A stretch of 64,000 nt of DNA from Hofstenia miamia (taxonomy: Eukaryota; Xenacoelomorpha; Acoela; Hofsteniidae), in NCBI GenBank assembly GCA_900660155.1, contig CABFPE010000344.1, positions 238,666 through 302,665 of the forward strand. The letters run 5' to 3'. The stretch's first letter is position 1. Each line of letters opens with the position of its first letter. The position numbers were made by a program, and so were the translations under genes. This document shows positions 1-11,609 of this stretch, in pieces. The notes below the pieces were generated by a model, which was not told where the DNA came from, did not search any database, and was given only the letters and a program-made list of their open reading frames with translations.

Positions 1-434
1 CCTCATTCAAATTTGAAAGAATGTAATACATTTGCTTGATGTGATTGTGAAAATGTCTTGTTAATATATAGTATTTCGGGAAGACATTTTCAACATTTAT
101 TGGTCTTTTCTGGCTTTTCTGAAATACCTTAATCATATTCTTTAAAAGATGATGTATGCATGTCCGCGCTTTATTTCCTGTACAAAACAAAAAAGTTCTT
201 GGCAAGAAGGAAAATGACAATTACTATTGCAGCTGCGGGCAAGTTTTGCACAAAACGTAAGTATATGCAGTATATACAAATGACTTCTAGAAGTGTACTG
301 AATCAACCTTTGGAATTGATATTTTGCACCTTGTCTTTGATTTTGAATGTGGAATATCGTTATAAAGCACATGTTTGGTTTTTCAATTGTGACAATGTTT
401 CTCAACGAATGCACGATTAACTTGTCCAACNTCG

Positions 435-474
<40 letters not shown>

Positions 475-929
475 CGAAAGATATATAATGATAAAAGGAC
501 ATAATCACCATGAGGAGCCCAAAAGGGGTCATTCAATATATAGACCAAGATATTTGAATGTCTTTACTGTTTCTATTTCATTATTCCCAAAAGGAATATT
601 CTCCATAATTATGTTTTTGAGACACTCTTTTCTAATATTCGAGTGTGCAATAATTTATTGTTTTATTTTCAAATTGTTCATTTTTAGATTCCTATCTTTT
701 CTCTATGGTTCTTTTATATTCTTTAGTACCTTGATATCTGATTTTTCGGATTGCTCTCATGTCATCAGAATACTTTTTATTATCTTTGATGTTCCTATCT
801 GCATTTAATCTCTCATTTGATATTTCATTAGTTTGGTTGTTGAATAAGTCTCCACTCAAACGCCCACCTTCGGGAACATCAACAACTAGATTAATTTCTT
901 CGGTATATTTATTTTTGTTATATCATATC
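1..929. other. AT-rich flank, no recognisable gene
   Basis: I recognise no gene here. There is a (TA)n palindrome at 432-477 just after a single N at 431. An open frame of roughly 70 codons without an obvious start runs on the minus strand from about 960 to 690. It may be the downstream part of the decayed LINE at 968-1478, but it shows no motif I recognise. A good donor-like GTAAGT occurs near 258, without a convincing exon before it. Confidence 0.5.
432..477. repeat. (TA)n palindrome next to a single N
   Basis: TCGCCAA, a run of TA, then TTGGCGA form a perfect palindrome directly after the ambiguous base at 431. The same arrangement (single N, then an inverted repeat centred on TA repeats) occurs at 7748-7892. 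It may be a real hairpin, or a contig-end artefact in which a read folded back at the microsatellite. Confidence 0.8.
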
Positions 930-967
930 CTTTGTGTCTAAGTGTTCATGTACTCTTTTACGCAATC

Positions 968-1478
968 TCAAAACCAAGATGATGATTTGCCTATGTTATT
1001 CATTATTTTGTTTTGTAAAATTGTATTGAATACACTGGAATAATCGAAGAACACCATTCTTACAATTGAAGTATCAGTTAGATTTAGACATGTATATATG
1101 AATTGCATCGTATATAATAATATACCTACTGTCCCGATATTCTCTTTATAGACGAACTGCTATGAATCTAAGGTGTACTTCATATTTTGCAGGTATACCT
1201 TAACAACACACTTTTCCATTTTTCTTGCGATATCTGGTGGCAATGTAATTGGACAAACAAACTAAATTCTATGCAAAGATTTTATTTTCATTTGCAGTTT
1301 TCGGCAGTGCAGTTAGTAATGCTTTCTTCCATTTCCGCGAGAATTCTTCAATGCACTTATTAAAGATCTTTGCATATATTACATACAGAATTTCATTAAA
1401 AAATTTTATATACGTATGTAGGTATATTTGAGAGACTTTTAGATTAATTGCACTTAATCTTTCCCGTATTTGCTCCAC
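968..1478 (-). pseudogene. Decayed LINE reverse transcriptase
   Basis: Two minus-strand blocks read as part of a non-LTR retrotransposon reverse transcriptase. Block 1478-1269 holds the linker before the palm, with an RKWKKALLTALPK-like segment matching the usual 'P..WK.A.I.P..K' motif. Block 1255-968 holds a QFVYKENIGT-like segment (usual QFAYR..RST) and FFDYSSVFNTI, the palm motif with the catalytic aspartate, encoded near 1051-1019, followed by a 'NIGKSSSWF' segment. An in-frame stop lies between the segments, and the two blocks are in different frames. It is a dead fragment. The clade cannot be fixed, although the DYSS.FNTI form is common in CR1/Rex-like elements. Confidence 0.75.
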
Positions 1479-1808
1479 ACTAACAGTTTAGAGAATTTTC
1501 TTTGACGACTGGTATCTCCAGTTTGTCATCTTTGTCTTTATCTTCTTTAAACCTAGTAAAGTATACATTTTACAGGTTTGCTGATGATGCATTCATCTTA
1601 ACGTTTTCATTTTTCTCTTCAGCTTATTATTTATTGTATCATAAATATGTTTTATATTCATTGATGCAACTTTCGTCCTCTAATTCAATATGACTCGTTT
1701 TAAAATTTGTCTCTGTAAAAAATATCTCTGCTTTTGAGTAGCATTCCTCAATGCTATTTCTTGGCTAACAATGACTAATCAATTAGGTCATTTCGAACTT
1801 TATTACTA

Positions 1809-1837
1809 CGAGGGGCGTTCAATAAGTAATGGCAACT
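1809..1837 (+). repeat. Mariner left terminal inverted repeat
   Basis: 29 bp, identical in reverse complement to 3112-3140; bordered by the TA target duplication at 1807-1808. This is the transposase binding and cleavage end. Confidence 0.97.
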
Positions 1838-1990
1838 TCTGATTACGTAACAGTAGCAGTCGGAGTAGAGTAATGACGCTTTGTTTACATAACTAACCAA
1901 TCATTAGTCAGTTCTAATCACGCTAGATCTAGCAGTTTGTACGTTGGAGTCAGTAGTTATTCGACGTTGAAGACGGTCATATTTTCTGGT

Positions 1991-3067
1991 ATGGCTGAAA
2001 TGGCAGATTTTTCACCGGAAGGTTGGCGATTCTACGTTTTTGCGCGCCACAAGCTCGGAGACTCTGCGGCCAAGATTACCCAGGACTTGGTTGTGGTACT
2101 GGGGGATACTGCTCCTTCATATCGCACAGTCGCCAGGTGGGTGGAGGCTTTTCGCGCTGGCAGGGAGCACCTGGAAGACGACCCTCGGAGTGGGCGCCCT
2201 GTGGAGGTCATGACCAAGGAGAAAATTGCCCAAGTCAAGGCCTTAGTGGACGACGATCGAAATATCACGGTTGCTCTACTCAGTGAAGAATGTGGCATAT
2301 CTGTTGGAAGTGTTTCCACGATTCTCCATGAACACCTGCAGCTGCGGAAGATCTGTGCAAGATGGGTGCCACACATGCTGTCCCAGGAGCAAAAACAGGA
2401 GAGGGTGAGATGTTCGCGAGAATTCCTGGAACAATTCGCTGGACAAAGCAACCGAAGACTCTCCGATATCGTCACTGGGGACGAGAAGTGGTTTTATTAC
2501 TTTCAAGTGCCCCACAAGCATCAGAACAAGGAATGGTTGAGCCCTGAAGACCCTCGACCAACGGTTCTGCGCTCGGGGTTCAGATCCCGGAAGCAGATGT
2601 TTGTGGTTTTTCTCTCCATCAATGGTCCCGTGGAGGTGGTTATGGTGCCCAAAGGACAGAATGTGAATGCTGGCTTCTATACTGAACAAGTCCTGCCTCG
2701 AGTTCTGCAGAGCGTCGCCGCCACGAGGCCACAAAGACTTCGAGATGGTCGCATCCACATCCACCATGACAATGCCTCAAGCCACACAGCTGCCAAAACG
2801 AGGGATTTCATCACCGAAAACCGACTGAAACCAGTGGCGCACCCACCCTACAGCCCAGATCTTGCCCCGTGCGATTTCTGGGCGTTTCCAAAACTCACCG
2901 AACGCATGGCTGGGTGCAATTTTTCGAGAGAACAAGATTTGGCTAGGAGGATAAATCAGGAGCTGAAGAGTATCCCTCTTCCGGAGTACGCAGAAATGTT
3001 CCAAGCATGGATACGAAGACACCGACGCTGCGTGGAGGTGCGAGGGGAGTATTTTGAAGGACTTTGA
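1991..3067 (+). CDS. Mariner transposase, DD34D type
   Basis: The enzyme cuts and pastes the surrounding element at TA sites. From the first ATG inside the open frame the protein is 358 residues, normal for mariner. The frame is open further upstream to 1937 without an ATG. The N-terminal half has the paired helix-turn-helix region (SYRTVARWVEAFRAG) and the family signature WVPHML. The catalytic triad is visible as VTGDEKWF, then HHDNASSHTA, then YSPDLAPCDFW, with exactly 34 residues between the second and third aspartates. There are no stops or frameshifts. Codon use is GC-rich compared with the host exons, as expected for a recently acquired element. A conventional polyadenylation signal (AATAAA) follows the stop near 3093. 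Confidence 0.97.
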   Translation: MAEMADFSPEGWRFYVFARHKLGDSAAKITQDLVVVLGDTAPSYRTVARWVEAFRAGREHLEDDPRSGRPVEVMTKEKIAQVKALVDDDRNITVALLSEECGISVGSVSTILHEHLQLRKICARWVPHMLSQEQKQERVRCSREFLEQFAGQSNRRLSDIVTGDEKWFYYFQVPHKHQNKEWLSPEDPRPTVLRSGFRSRKQMFVVFLSINGPVEVVMVPKGQNVNAGFYTEQVLPRVLQSVAATRPQRLRDGRIHIHHDNASSHTAAKTRDFITENRLKPVAHPPYSPDLAPCDFWAFPKLTERMAGCNFSREQDLARRINQELKSIPLPEYAEMFQAWIRRHRRCVEVRGEYFEGL

Positions 3068-3111
3068 ATGTCATTGTGTTGTTTTATTCGTGAATAAAAA
3101 TTCTATGAACC

Positions 3112-3140
3112 AGTTGCCATTACTTATTGAACGCCCCTCG
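3112..3140 (-). repeat. Mariner right terminal inverted repeat
   Basis: 29-bp perfect inverse copy of 1809-1837, followed by TA at 3141-3142. Confidence 0.97.
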
Positions 3141-3376
3141 TACTTAGCCTAAGGTATTTGCAACCAGTTATGATGTAGGAGTTTTTTATGGGATTACGAA
3201 GATTAATGTAGACACAGTTGGCAATTTTGTTCGCCCCTAACTTTGCTTGAACTCCATTCATTTCATGAATTTCGACATTGTCTTACTTTTAATAATAGTT
3301 TAATGCTTTAATTGTTTTTAGATATGCGTGTATATTATTATATTTTTGATATGCGTTACCCGTGATATTTTATTAG

Positions 3377-3555
3377 GTGCAGTTAGTTAAAGATTTAGAG
3401 GAAACTAAATCGCGTCGCAATGATATTGATCGTGCATTTTCAGACGTACGAGCAGTTAGAAATTTAAATAACCATGGCATTCTAAATGAAAGACAAAAGA
3501 CTTGGGCTAATGCGAAATCAAATGACTGGCATACAGAAAATCCTGTTTTAGTCCA
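3377..3555 (+). CDS. CCDC180: CCDC180-like exon 1 of those visible
   Basis: The acceptor is TTTATTAG before 3377 (a CAG six bases further in is an alternative). The donor is CCA|GTAAGA at 3556, leaving phase 2. It encodes VQLVKDLEETKSRR and a segment with NERQKTWANAK, then ENPVLV. It is unlikely to hold the start codon, since it opens with a good splice acceptor and has no ATG. Confidence 0.75.
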
Positions 3556-6500
3556 GTAAGATGTTATTATAATACTTTTCATGATGTGCCTAAAATATAG
3601 TGATAACGTCAAACATTCACACTAGAAAGCATGCTTCCGGGAATAAACGTAAAACGCACGTTTTAGACTTTTTCCATCATTTAGGTATCAATTACGCACA
3701 CTGTGAAGATCATTCGATTTATTTGTAATGAAATTGTGATAAATCAAGAGTTTTGACGACATGTTGGAAATCTTCTCCTTTTCTCTCATAAGAAATTATT
3801 TCTAAGTTGAGCAATTTAAAAACTAGAGTTTCTTATTAGAAACAAGGTTAGACTGCAAATGAAATTTTTGTAGCATAAGAATAATAATTTAGAGAATTGA
3901 ATTTTAACTAGTGCTGTAAACCTGAATGGCGGAATATCTTTATTCCGCCAGTATTTAACATAATGAATCGTCTGGGTATCCGAAATATGTACGCACGCAT
4001 AAGTTTCAAGGCATTCGTTTCGGCACGAGGTTAGTTTCATCCAAACATCTAGTTTATGTTTTGCTGCTTTGTCTTAGTACTATTTTTGCTTTTGTCTTTT
4101 AAAATTATAATGTTGCAGATTTTAAGGCATTTTAAGTTATTTAATATATATTTTTATAGTCACGAGGAATTAGAGCGCCCTGAGAAAATAACGAGGATAG
4201 ATGATGAACAAGAAACAGAAGTAGAGGCGTTGCCTGATGTTGTTGAATCTTCTGAAATTAACTGCAGAACACGTGGGATTATTTCCAAGTTAGAGAAAAG
4301 TCGCGTTGCTCGCCATGATACTGCTCTTGAAGATTTGTGTAATGAACTGAGTGACGTGGGTTCGGTAGGTGCTTGCTAATTAATTTACATATTTGTAAAA
4401 TTTCATTCAATAACCCTACCATATTTGCTTCGGTTTATTCAGATAACTGGTTTTCATAATTGTTTAGCGGTATGAACCAATGGTATCTATCGTTTGTCAG
4501 CAGTCATTCGAATTACTAGAATTGCAGCAAGAAGAGTTAGACAAAATACTAGCACAGTTACAAGATGATGAGGTAGAAGTTTTGTTAAATGTACAATATA
4601 CTAAATATACGAAGATAACATTTTTTATTTTTATTCTATTAAAAATTCCTAATATCACTAAAAATTGCATTCTGAGAGAAAAAAAATGCTATTAAATTTG
4701 ATATTTTTACTCATTATTTAGAATCTGTGTATCAATTTGTTAATATACATGTTCTTTATAGAGATTTAGATTGTAGTGAAAAAACTGTACATAAGATACC
4801 TCGATTTGAACTTATTCTCTTTTTCGAAAATTCTTTAAATCTTTGTAATAGTGATCACTATTATGAACATAATAGTATTCGTACATTATCATACAAACAT
4901 ATTTTTTTAGCTTTTGCAAAACTGCTGTTCACTGAAAAGCAAACTAAAAATTGGGAATTAGCACTATAAGATAATATTTTTCCTGTGAATTTTAATTGTG
5001 AATGCTTTAGTTGGCTTAGTTAGCTTATACATGTATTTATATGATAGTTAAAATATATAAACCTAAAAGTAGGGTATTAATTTTACAAATTCCTTTAATT
5101 GTATCAATAAGTTCAAATGATACTCAATTGATGCATGACTTTCATATTTTTGTCACAGTTTTTCAGTTTAAATATTTTTCTATTAACATCTCTTTTGCCA
5201 CACGGTGACTTGAATTTGGAAGTAGCACTTATAGAATACAAAATAAATAATCTGTTGAGACAGAATATGAAAGAAGTTTGTATTTTCTCTACGACAGGAT
5301 CGAAGCATAACCCCAATTGAAAATTCACAATATTTGGTAAGGTTCGTGTTGCTGCCTAAGCATTGGCGTGTTGGTGATGGTGACTGGGAGAAATTGTCAT
5401 TATTATTGGTTGATTCATCACTCGATGATTTAAAGAAATTGCATATATCCATTGTAAGAGAGCTAAGAAATATAGAATATATTACGTAGTAAGAAACAGG
5501 GGTAACTGGATTCCCCCTCTAATTGTCCCAGGTGGCATCAAATCTTTTTAATTCTAAGAAATTTAAGATTTACATTGGAAGTACCTCAGTTCATCTTTCC
5601 AATAATATTATTATTCCTTACCACCTGTGCCAATCTCCTTCACTATTTCTTAAAAACAAGGATACGATATTTGTAAAGCTTCCAAAACCATTAGACAATT
5701 TTCAGCATTGAAGCGAGTTATAATAGTTACTGTAGTTAATTACAAAAAAATAATTTAACTAATATCAGACTCATGCTTAATTTCGTGCGCATATTTTCAT
5801 TGTTTATGTTGTGAAACTTTTATTTGAAATTTTTTGTAATATATGATTTGGAGGTAATAATTTGATCAATTTAATGGATTCTTCTTTAGGTTAGCAGTTG
5901 TATTAAAACGATTTTTTAGTAGTTAAAAATTTCGTGTCTATTAGCCCATAACTTTATGAGTGAATTGCTTACTAACGCTAATTATTACTATTTATGTAAG
6001 GTATTCAATTCGAGTATTGCTTTAAGTGGAATCTTGTTAACATATTCATTATTTGGCATTAATTTTGGCATTTTGCTTATTTAGGTAATCGCGAAATTTT
6101 CTTTCAATGAATTTTACAAACTGTGGGGATTGATTGTCAACCACTGCGATTGTAGACATCTTGAGGTTAATAAGCTTAAGTCAGCCTTAGCTGAAATAGA
6201 GGAATCACGAAAATCGGAAATTTTTCAAATATTGAAAAAGTATGCTCAGATTTTGGAGCGAATTGCTCATCGCCTCCCTCCTCACGTGAAAACGATGATG
6301 GAGAAAGAACTGCAGGTAGTTTGTATATGGTTGTCTCTTTCAGTTAGAAATCAAGCACAAACATGTATTTATATTTATCTGTATAAATTATTATTATAAC
6401 TATAAAGGCGACATAATATTATTCTTATGCATTATATTTCAGCATCGTTAAAGGCATTCATTAAGTTCTTACAAAAAAATTCTCCGTTATTCTCTTAGTT

Positions 6501-7715
6501 AATTGTTTATCATTATGAAAAATATCGAAATCCAATTTTTCGTATTTAGATGCACAATTTGGTATTGATATCCAATAAAAAATGTTATGCCGATCTTCAA
6601 GGTCATTTATCGAAGATTACTTCTGAACAGTTAAAGTCTTATAGAGATATTTGGTGCCATAAACTAAACGACTGGAGGCATATGAAACAAGAAGTAGTCA
6701 TTAGTGAATTCCACGACTTCATGGAAAGTGACGAAATCATTAACACTGATCAGCTAAACATTATCGTGAAGGAATTTATCCAGCAACAGCGTGAATTCAA
6801 TCAAAAAAGACTGCAACTATGTGATGAATTAAGACAACAATTAAAACCGCCTCATGCTTCAAAAGGACTGACAAACACTTGGCACAACAATATGCTTCAC
6901 TTAGCTCGACAAATTGGTAAAACTTCAAATAAATTTTTTTTCATAAAAAATTTCTTATGCCAATTTAGCATTGCGTTTTCTTTCACCCAAATGCAGTATT
7001 TTATAAGTCAAGTCTCTCACAGTTTTATAAGCAAAGTTTTCATTTCTTCCTTCGTCATAGATGTAATGAATGTAATCCCGACAAATAATAACATGTTCAA
7101 ATTTATTTTCAAATGGTTCAAAGCCAGACTTTGCAAAAATGACTGATTTGCATTAAAAATATTGTTTCTAATATTTAAAGCAAGTGCTTAAAGTCATAGC
7201 AGGAGTAATTTCTTGCATTCATATTTAGATGAATCTTTTACAAATTGTTGAGGGAATGATATACCTATATTTTTTCAAAAGAATAACAAAGCGCTTCAAT
7301 TTACTGAACTATTAGCTGTGCCAAAAGCTTTTATGACAATATCTAACCTATGAAATTATATAGGGCATTCTTCAATTTCTTCCTGGCTTGAATTCTTATA
7401 TAGTTTAAATGCTCGCTCTTCCTGCTCTTATTAATATTTTTAGTATTGTTAAGTTATTTTATTTTTAAATTTTATATTTTTTTCCTGCCGTAAAGGTGAA
7501 AAGTCTTTTTGTTGTTGTTGTTGTTTTGCAGTAAGGGGAATGATTTTAATACAGTAGTAAATAGGATATGTTCATTCCCAGTCCAACCAGCATAAATCAT
7601 CATCTTCAATGCCACTAAGAATTTTGTCAACTGGACAAACTTGTAATTCATCACTTTGTACATGATCCTTTTTAATAATCTTTTTGGAGTTTCAATGTTT
7701 GCTGATTTGATAATG

Positions 7716-7747
<32 letters not shown>

Positions 7748-7799
7748 NGCAATATGTAGTGACTTATATTCCTCTTAGTTACGAAGTGCAACCTACTAA

Positions 7800-7841
<42 letters not shown>

Positions 7842-10800
7842 TTAGTAGGTTGCACTTCGTAACTAAGAGGAATATAAGTCACTACATATTGCAGCAAATT
7901 TATCCTTGCTCTGTAGCTAATTTTTTCTTAAATGAAAGGGTTCTATGTATTTCAGTTACAATAATATGTAACAATTAATTTATTAAATTTGAGAAAACTT
8001 TGTATGCAGTGTAAATTTATCAAACATAAATAAGTGATGTATTCTTTCCAACATTTAGATATTTGTCTCGAAAATGTTTAGAAGAAATTACAGATTGGTG
8101 TTTGACCCAACTCCATTTATTAATAAATTTAATTCACTTTTTACATAGATCTTCGGTTTTTGGAAGGTAAAATACCTGTTCTTTTTCTCGCTGTTTATTA
8201 GTTCGGGGAATTTTGTAGCCTGTAGACTGCAGAGCACTTATTGGCTATGTGCTTCTACGGTGCTCAAATACGTAATATACTGTAACTAATATAGCGATGC
8301 AAAACTTTCGTTATCAAATCTTATTTTACGATGATGTCGGAGAAATCTTTCACATGAAACTTGTTTTTTGCTTTAATAAATTGTGTATTAAAGCAATGAA
8401 ATATTTTAAGTAAAACAATTTATTTGGCCATGTGTAATACAGGCAATGGAGTTTAATATATCTATTACCTGAAATCAGCGGGATATTAATGCAAGGTTGG
8501 TGAAGAAATACTGTATTTACAAGTTTGCTTTTGCACTTACTTCTTTTGAATTTTATTCGTCAGCTCCATGCAATATGAAGTAAACCCACTTTTTCCAACA
8601 ATGGGATTAGGCTCGGTTTCGTCATATAATGTCTTTTGAGTGAATATTTTGATGGGCAAAGTGAGTATTTTCAAATAAACAAGGTAAACCACTTTAATTT
8701 TTATTAAATAAAAATAGTTTTTTGCGAATATCCATTTTGGAATAAACGTGACTCTGTTTTATTGTTTATTAACTGCAGTTCTAACTGACTATAAATTTAG
8801 TTTTGTGAAAAAGTGTGGTTTTTTGATTTAATGTCTATATAATATTGGATATTGTTATTTATCATTTTAGCATCTAATCAAGAGCAGTATCTAACAAAAT
8901 TACATCGTGAGTTTGAAAAAATATGTCAAAAATGCATGGATAAAGTAGATGAGTATAAGGTACGCAAGTCTTATGGTTCATATCTCTTAACAAAATGTTA
9001 TTAGCAATACCTTCTCGCAAATATGATCTGTTCGCCTGATGAGATTCAGCAATTAATTTTAAAAAATTTTCTTAATCTTGTTGGCGAAAAGCAAAAAATA
9101 TTCGAAGAAGAGCTTCAACAGCTGGATGTAAGTAGAACATAATTTGCAAATGTTTTAAAAATTTTTTTATCTTTTGTTCATTCTAAATTTCTTAAATTTC
9201 TTCATTTAGTTGTCAATGGAAAAGCAAAGTCAAAGACAAATTGATGAAATGAAGTCTTTATTCAAATTTTCTCAAGGTTTGGCTTACATTTGGGACCAGC
9301 ATGAAATTGGGCTTGCTAACCAAGAACGAATAATGCAAGAAAACCTTGATATCACTCGCAATAAGCACGATGTACTTAACCAGGTACATTTATGAAACGT
9401 TTTTCTTTTCACTTTGGGCTTTGGATGTTTAAAGTTTTATGTTGTCTATATTATTTATTTCAATACTTTTAGGATAGAGAGGCGAATTTGGACATTCTAA
9501 TGGATAAAATGCGGCAGGAATCAACTCAACAAGCCTTAAAAACTTTATTAAAGCAGGTTTTAGATGTTTTAGATAAGATTAAGGCTGGCTATGAAGAATT
9601 CCGCGTTCAGCAAGAGAAGATTGTAAAGAAATATCCGTCAATGGTGCAGACCGAGTTTGATAAATATGACTCTGCCTTGTGTAAATATTTTTGCGTTGCT
9701 CATAAACCAACTGAGGTTAGTTGTACTAAATTAATCAATTCCTTACAAATATTATAAAAAACAATTCAACTTTTGCAAAGAATTAACTCAAGTATTGGTT
9801 AATTTGGCCAAAAATGGTAGTGTGAATTGATCGTTTTGAATAAAGTCATCTTTTCTTTTGTTTTATGCCTCACTACAAAAAAACTTGATTCCTGTCGATT
9901 TGAGTCAATTTTTAAAATCATAAAATAGATTAGAATATATTGTTCATATATGTCACTACTTGTGCATATCGTTTTTTAAAAACCACATTTCTGGAGACAT
10001 TTTCTTTAAATAAATAGAATGTTTATTATATTTATGCCTAGAAAAAAAGCAAGTCAGGCAATTCCAAGACAGATTCATCTTCGAAATCGGCAGTCCCAAA
10101 ATCAGCCCGTGCTGTTGATGAAAAAATTGTAGGTCTTTCATTATTTTTGCTAAATTGTAAAATTTTGTATTATTCGAAGCTGATTTTTATGTTTAATGTG
10201 ACTATTACATTTCTTGTCTGTGCTGCATAACAAATTATTAATTCGACGTAACAGGTTTTATTTGAGTAGGCAGAAGATCAATTTAAAAGTCCATGTTTTC
10301 TGAGGGTGTATTATTACTTGTAAAATGCACAGAAAATTAAGTTCTAGAGCATGTCGCCAAAATTTTCAAAAAACATTTTTACAAATATTTTATTGTGATT
10401 AACATGTAGCGTAGAAAACAAAATTTCTTTGTCTTGCATTTTTCTAAAATAGTAAAAGAATATTTATATTGTCTTTGAGAAAATAATATTAATATTTTAA
10501 ATACTTCAATATTGGATTTTTGTAAATGTTTCAATATAAATGAAATAAAGTTTATTGAATTGTGTCTGTTGGTGTTTTTTACTCAAAATTTAAAAAAAAA
10601 TCATAATATTGATTATAACAAATGTAGGCTGCAAATTGTTTAAATATGTTGATAAGTACTAAAGAACTTACTACTTATTCTAAAAATTGATTAGACCTAA
10701 CGCTTTTCCTAATTGCAGATATATGGTTATTTCTGTCGAGTAGTTCATCTATCAAACTATATTCTTTTCAATACGCATATCAAAATATTTACCTGACAAA

Positions 10801-11356
10801 TTCATTCAAAATTATATAAAATACATATATTTCATAGAATATGTTAATGACATTGTTCATAGTTGATATCCAAAGCTGGGTGATGGGCTACAGCATTGCT
10901 GTATTCATCCGTATGTTGTAAGTGATGTATAATACAGCACTCTGTGATTGGCTAAAATTACTACACGCTTATTTACATTTATATAAACTTTAAAATATTA
11001 TTAAGAAATTAGCAGTGTCAGAGACGTGAATTCTCGAAACATAACCAGCTGCACAAAAATTTAATAACATGTTTTCTGCCAGAAAACACGTATAGCATCC
11101 AGCCAATTTAAGCGTTGTTTATATCTTGTGTTTGCAGCGCGTGTCGATTGTCAAAACCTTTTATCTAAGGTATGATAACTTTAAATTAATGATAATTGTA
11201 TTTATGTTAAATTCTATATTTTAAGTTAAATTTTTATATTTATTTATGTAAAATCTTTTTGACAACATCAGCTTTTCCGTGCGCTCATTGTACAACTATT
11301 TCTTAAAATTTGCTTTATTATTGTGATATTTTCTAATTTGTACAAATTTGTCAATG

Positions 11357-11392
<36 letters not shown>

Positions 11393-11570
11393 NNNNNNNN
11401 NNNNNNNNNNNNNNNNNNNNNNNNNNNNNNNNNNNNNNNNNNNNNNNNNNNNNNNNNNNNNNNNNNNNNNNNNNNNNNNNNNNNNNNNNNNNNNNNNNNN
11501 NNNNNNNNNNNNNNNNNNNNNNNNNNNNNNNNNNNNNNNNNNNNNNNNNNNNNNNNNNNNNNNNNNNNNN

Positions 11571-11609
<39 letters not shown>

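Larger units (their letters stand above)
1809..3140 (+). mobile_element. Complete mariner transposon
   Basis: The element is 1332 bp. It has perfect 29-bp terminal inverted repeats (1809-1837 and 3112-3140, beginning CGAGGGGCGTTCAATAAG) and a TA target duplication on each side (1807-1808 and 3141-3142). It carries one uninterrupted transposase frame. The element is visibly richer in G and C than its AT-rich surroundings. Intact ends, perfect repeats and an open transposase suggest a recent, possibly still active insertion. It lies just upstream of the first visible CCDC180-like exon and beside a decayed LINE. Confidence 0.97.
4573..6084 (+). other. Intron with a possible nested gene
   Basis: CCDC180-like exons 3 and 6085-6315 join directly in phase 0 and give continuous family-like sequence, so this stretch is an intron of that gene. 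It nevertheless contains open, codon-like frames on the same strand at 4757-4969, 5168-5320, 5298-5453 and 5532-5711. The last two can be spliced together in frame (see those entries). Confidence 0.6.

Noticed and set aside
347-808. 153-codon plus-strand frame
   Set aside because: It passes through the N at 431 and the TA tract, is rich in Phe/Ile/Leu as expected from AT-rich DNA, and has no motif.
2032-3022. Long minus-strand and second-frame ORFs over the mariner
   Set aside because: Shadows of the GC-rich transposase gene in other frames.
5276-5297. 22-nt intron linking the frame at 5168-5275 to the nested exon at 5298
   Set aside because: It has GT and AG ends and keeps phase, but is too short to be believable without transcript support.
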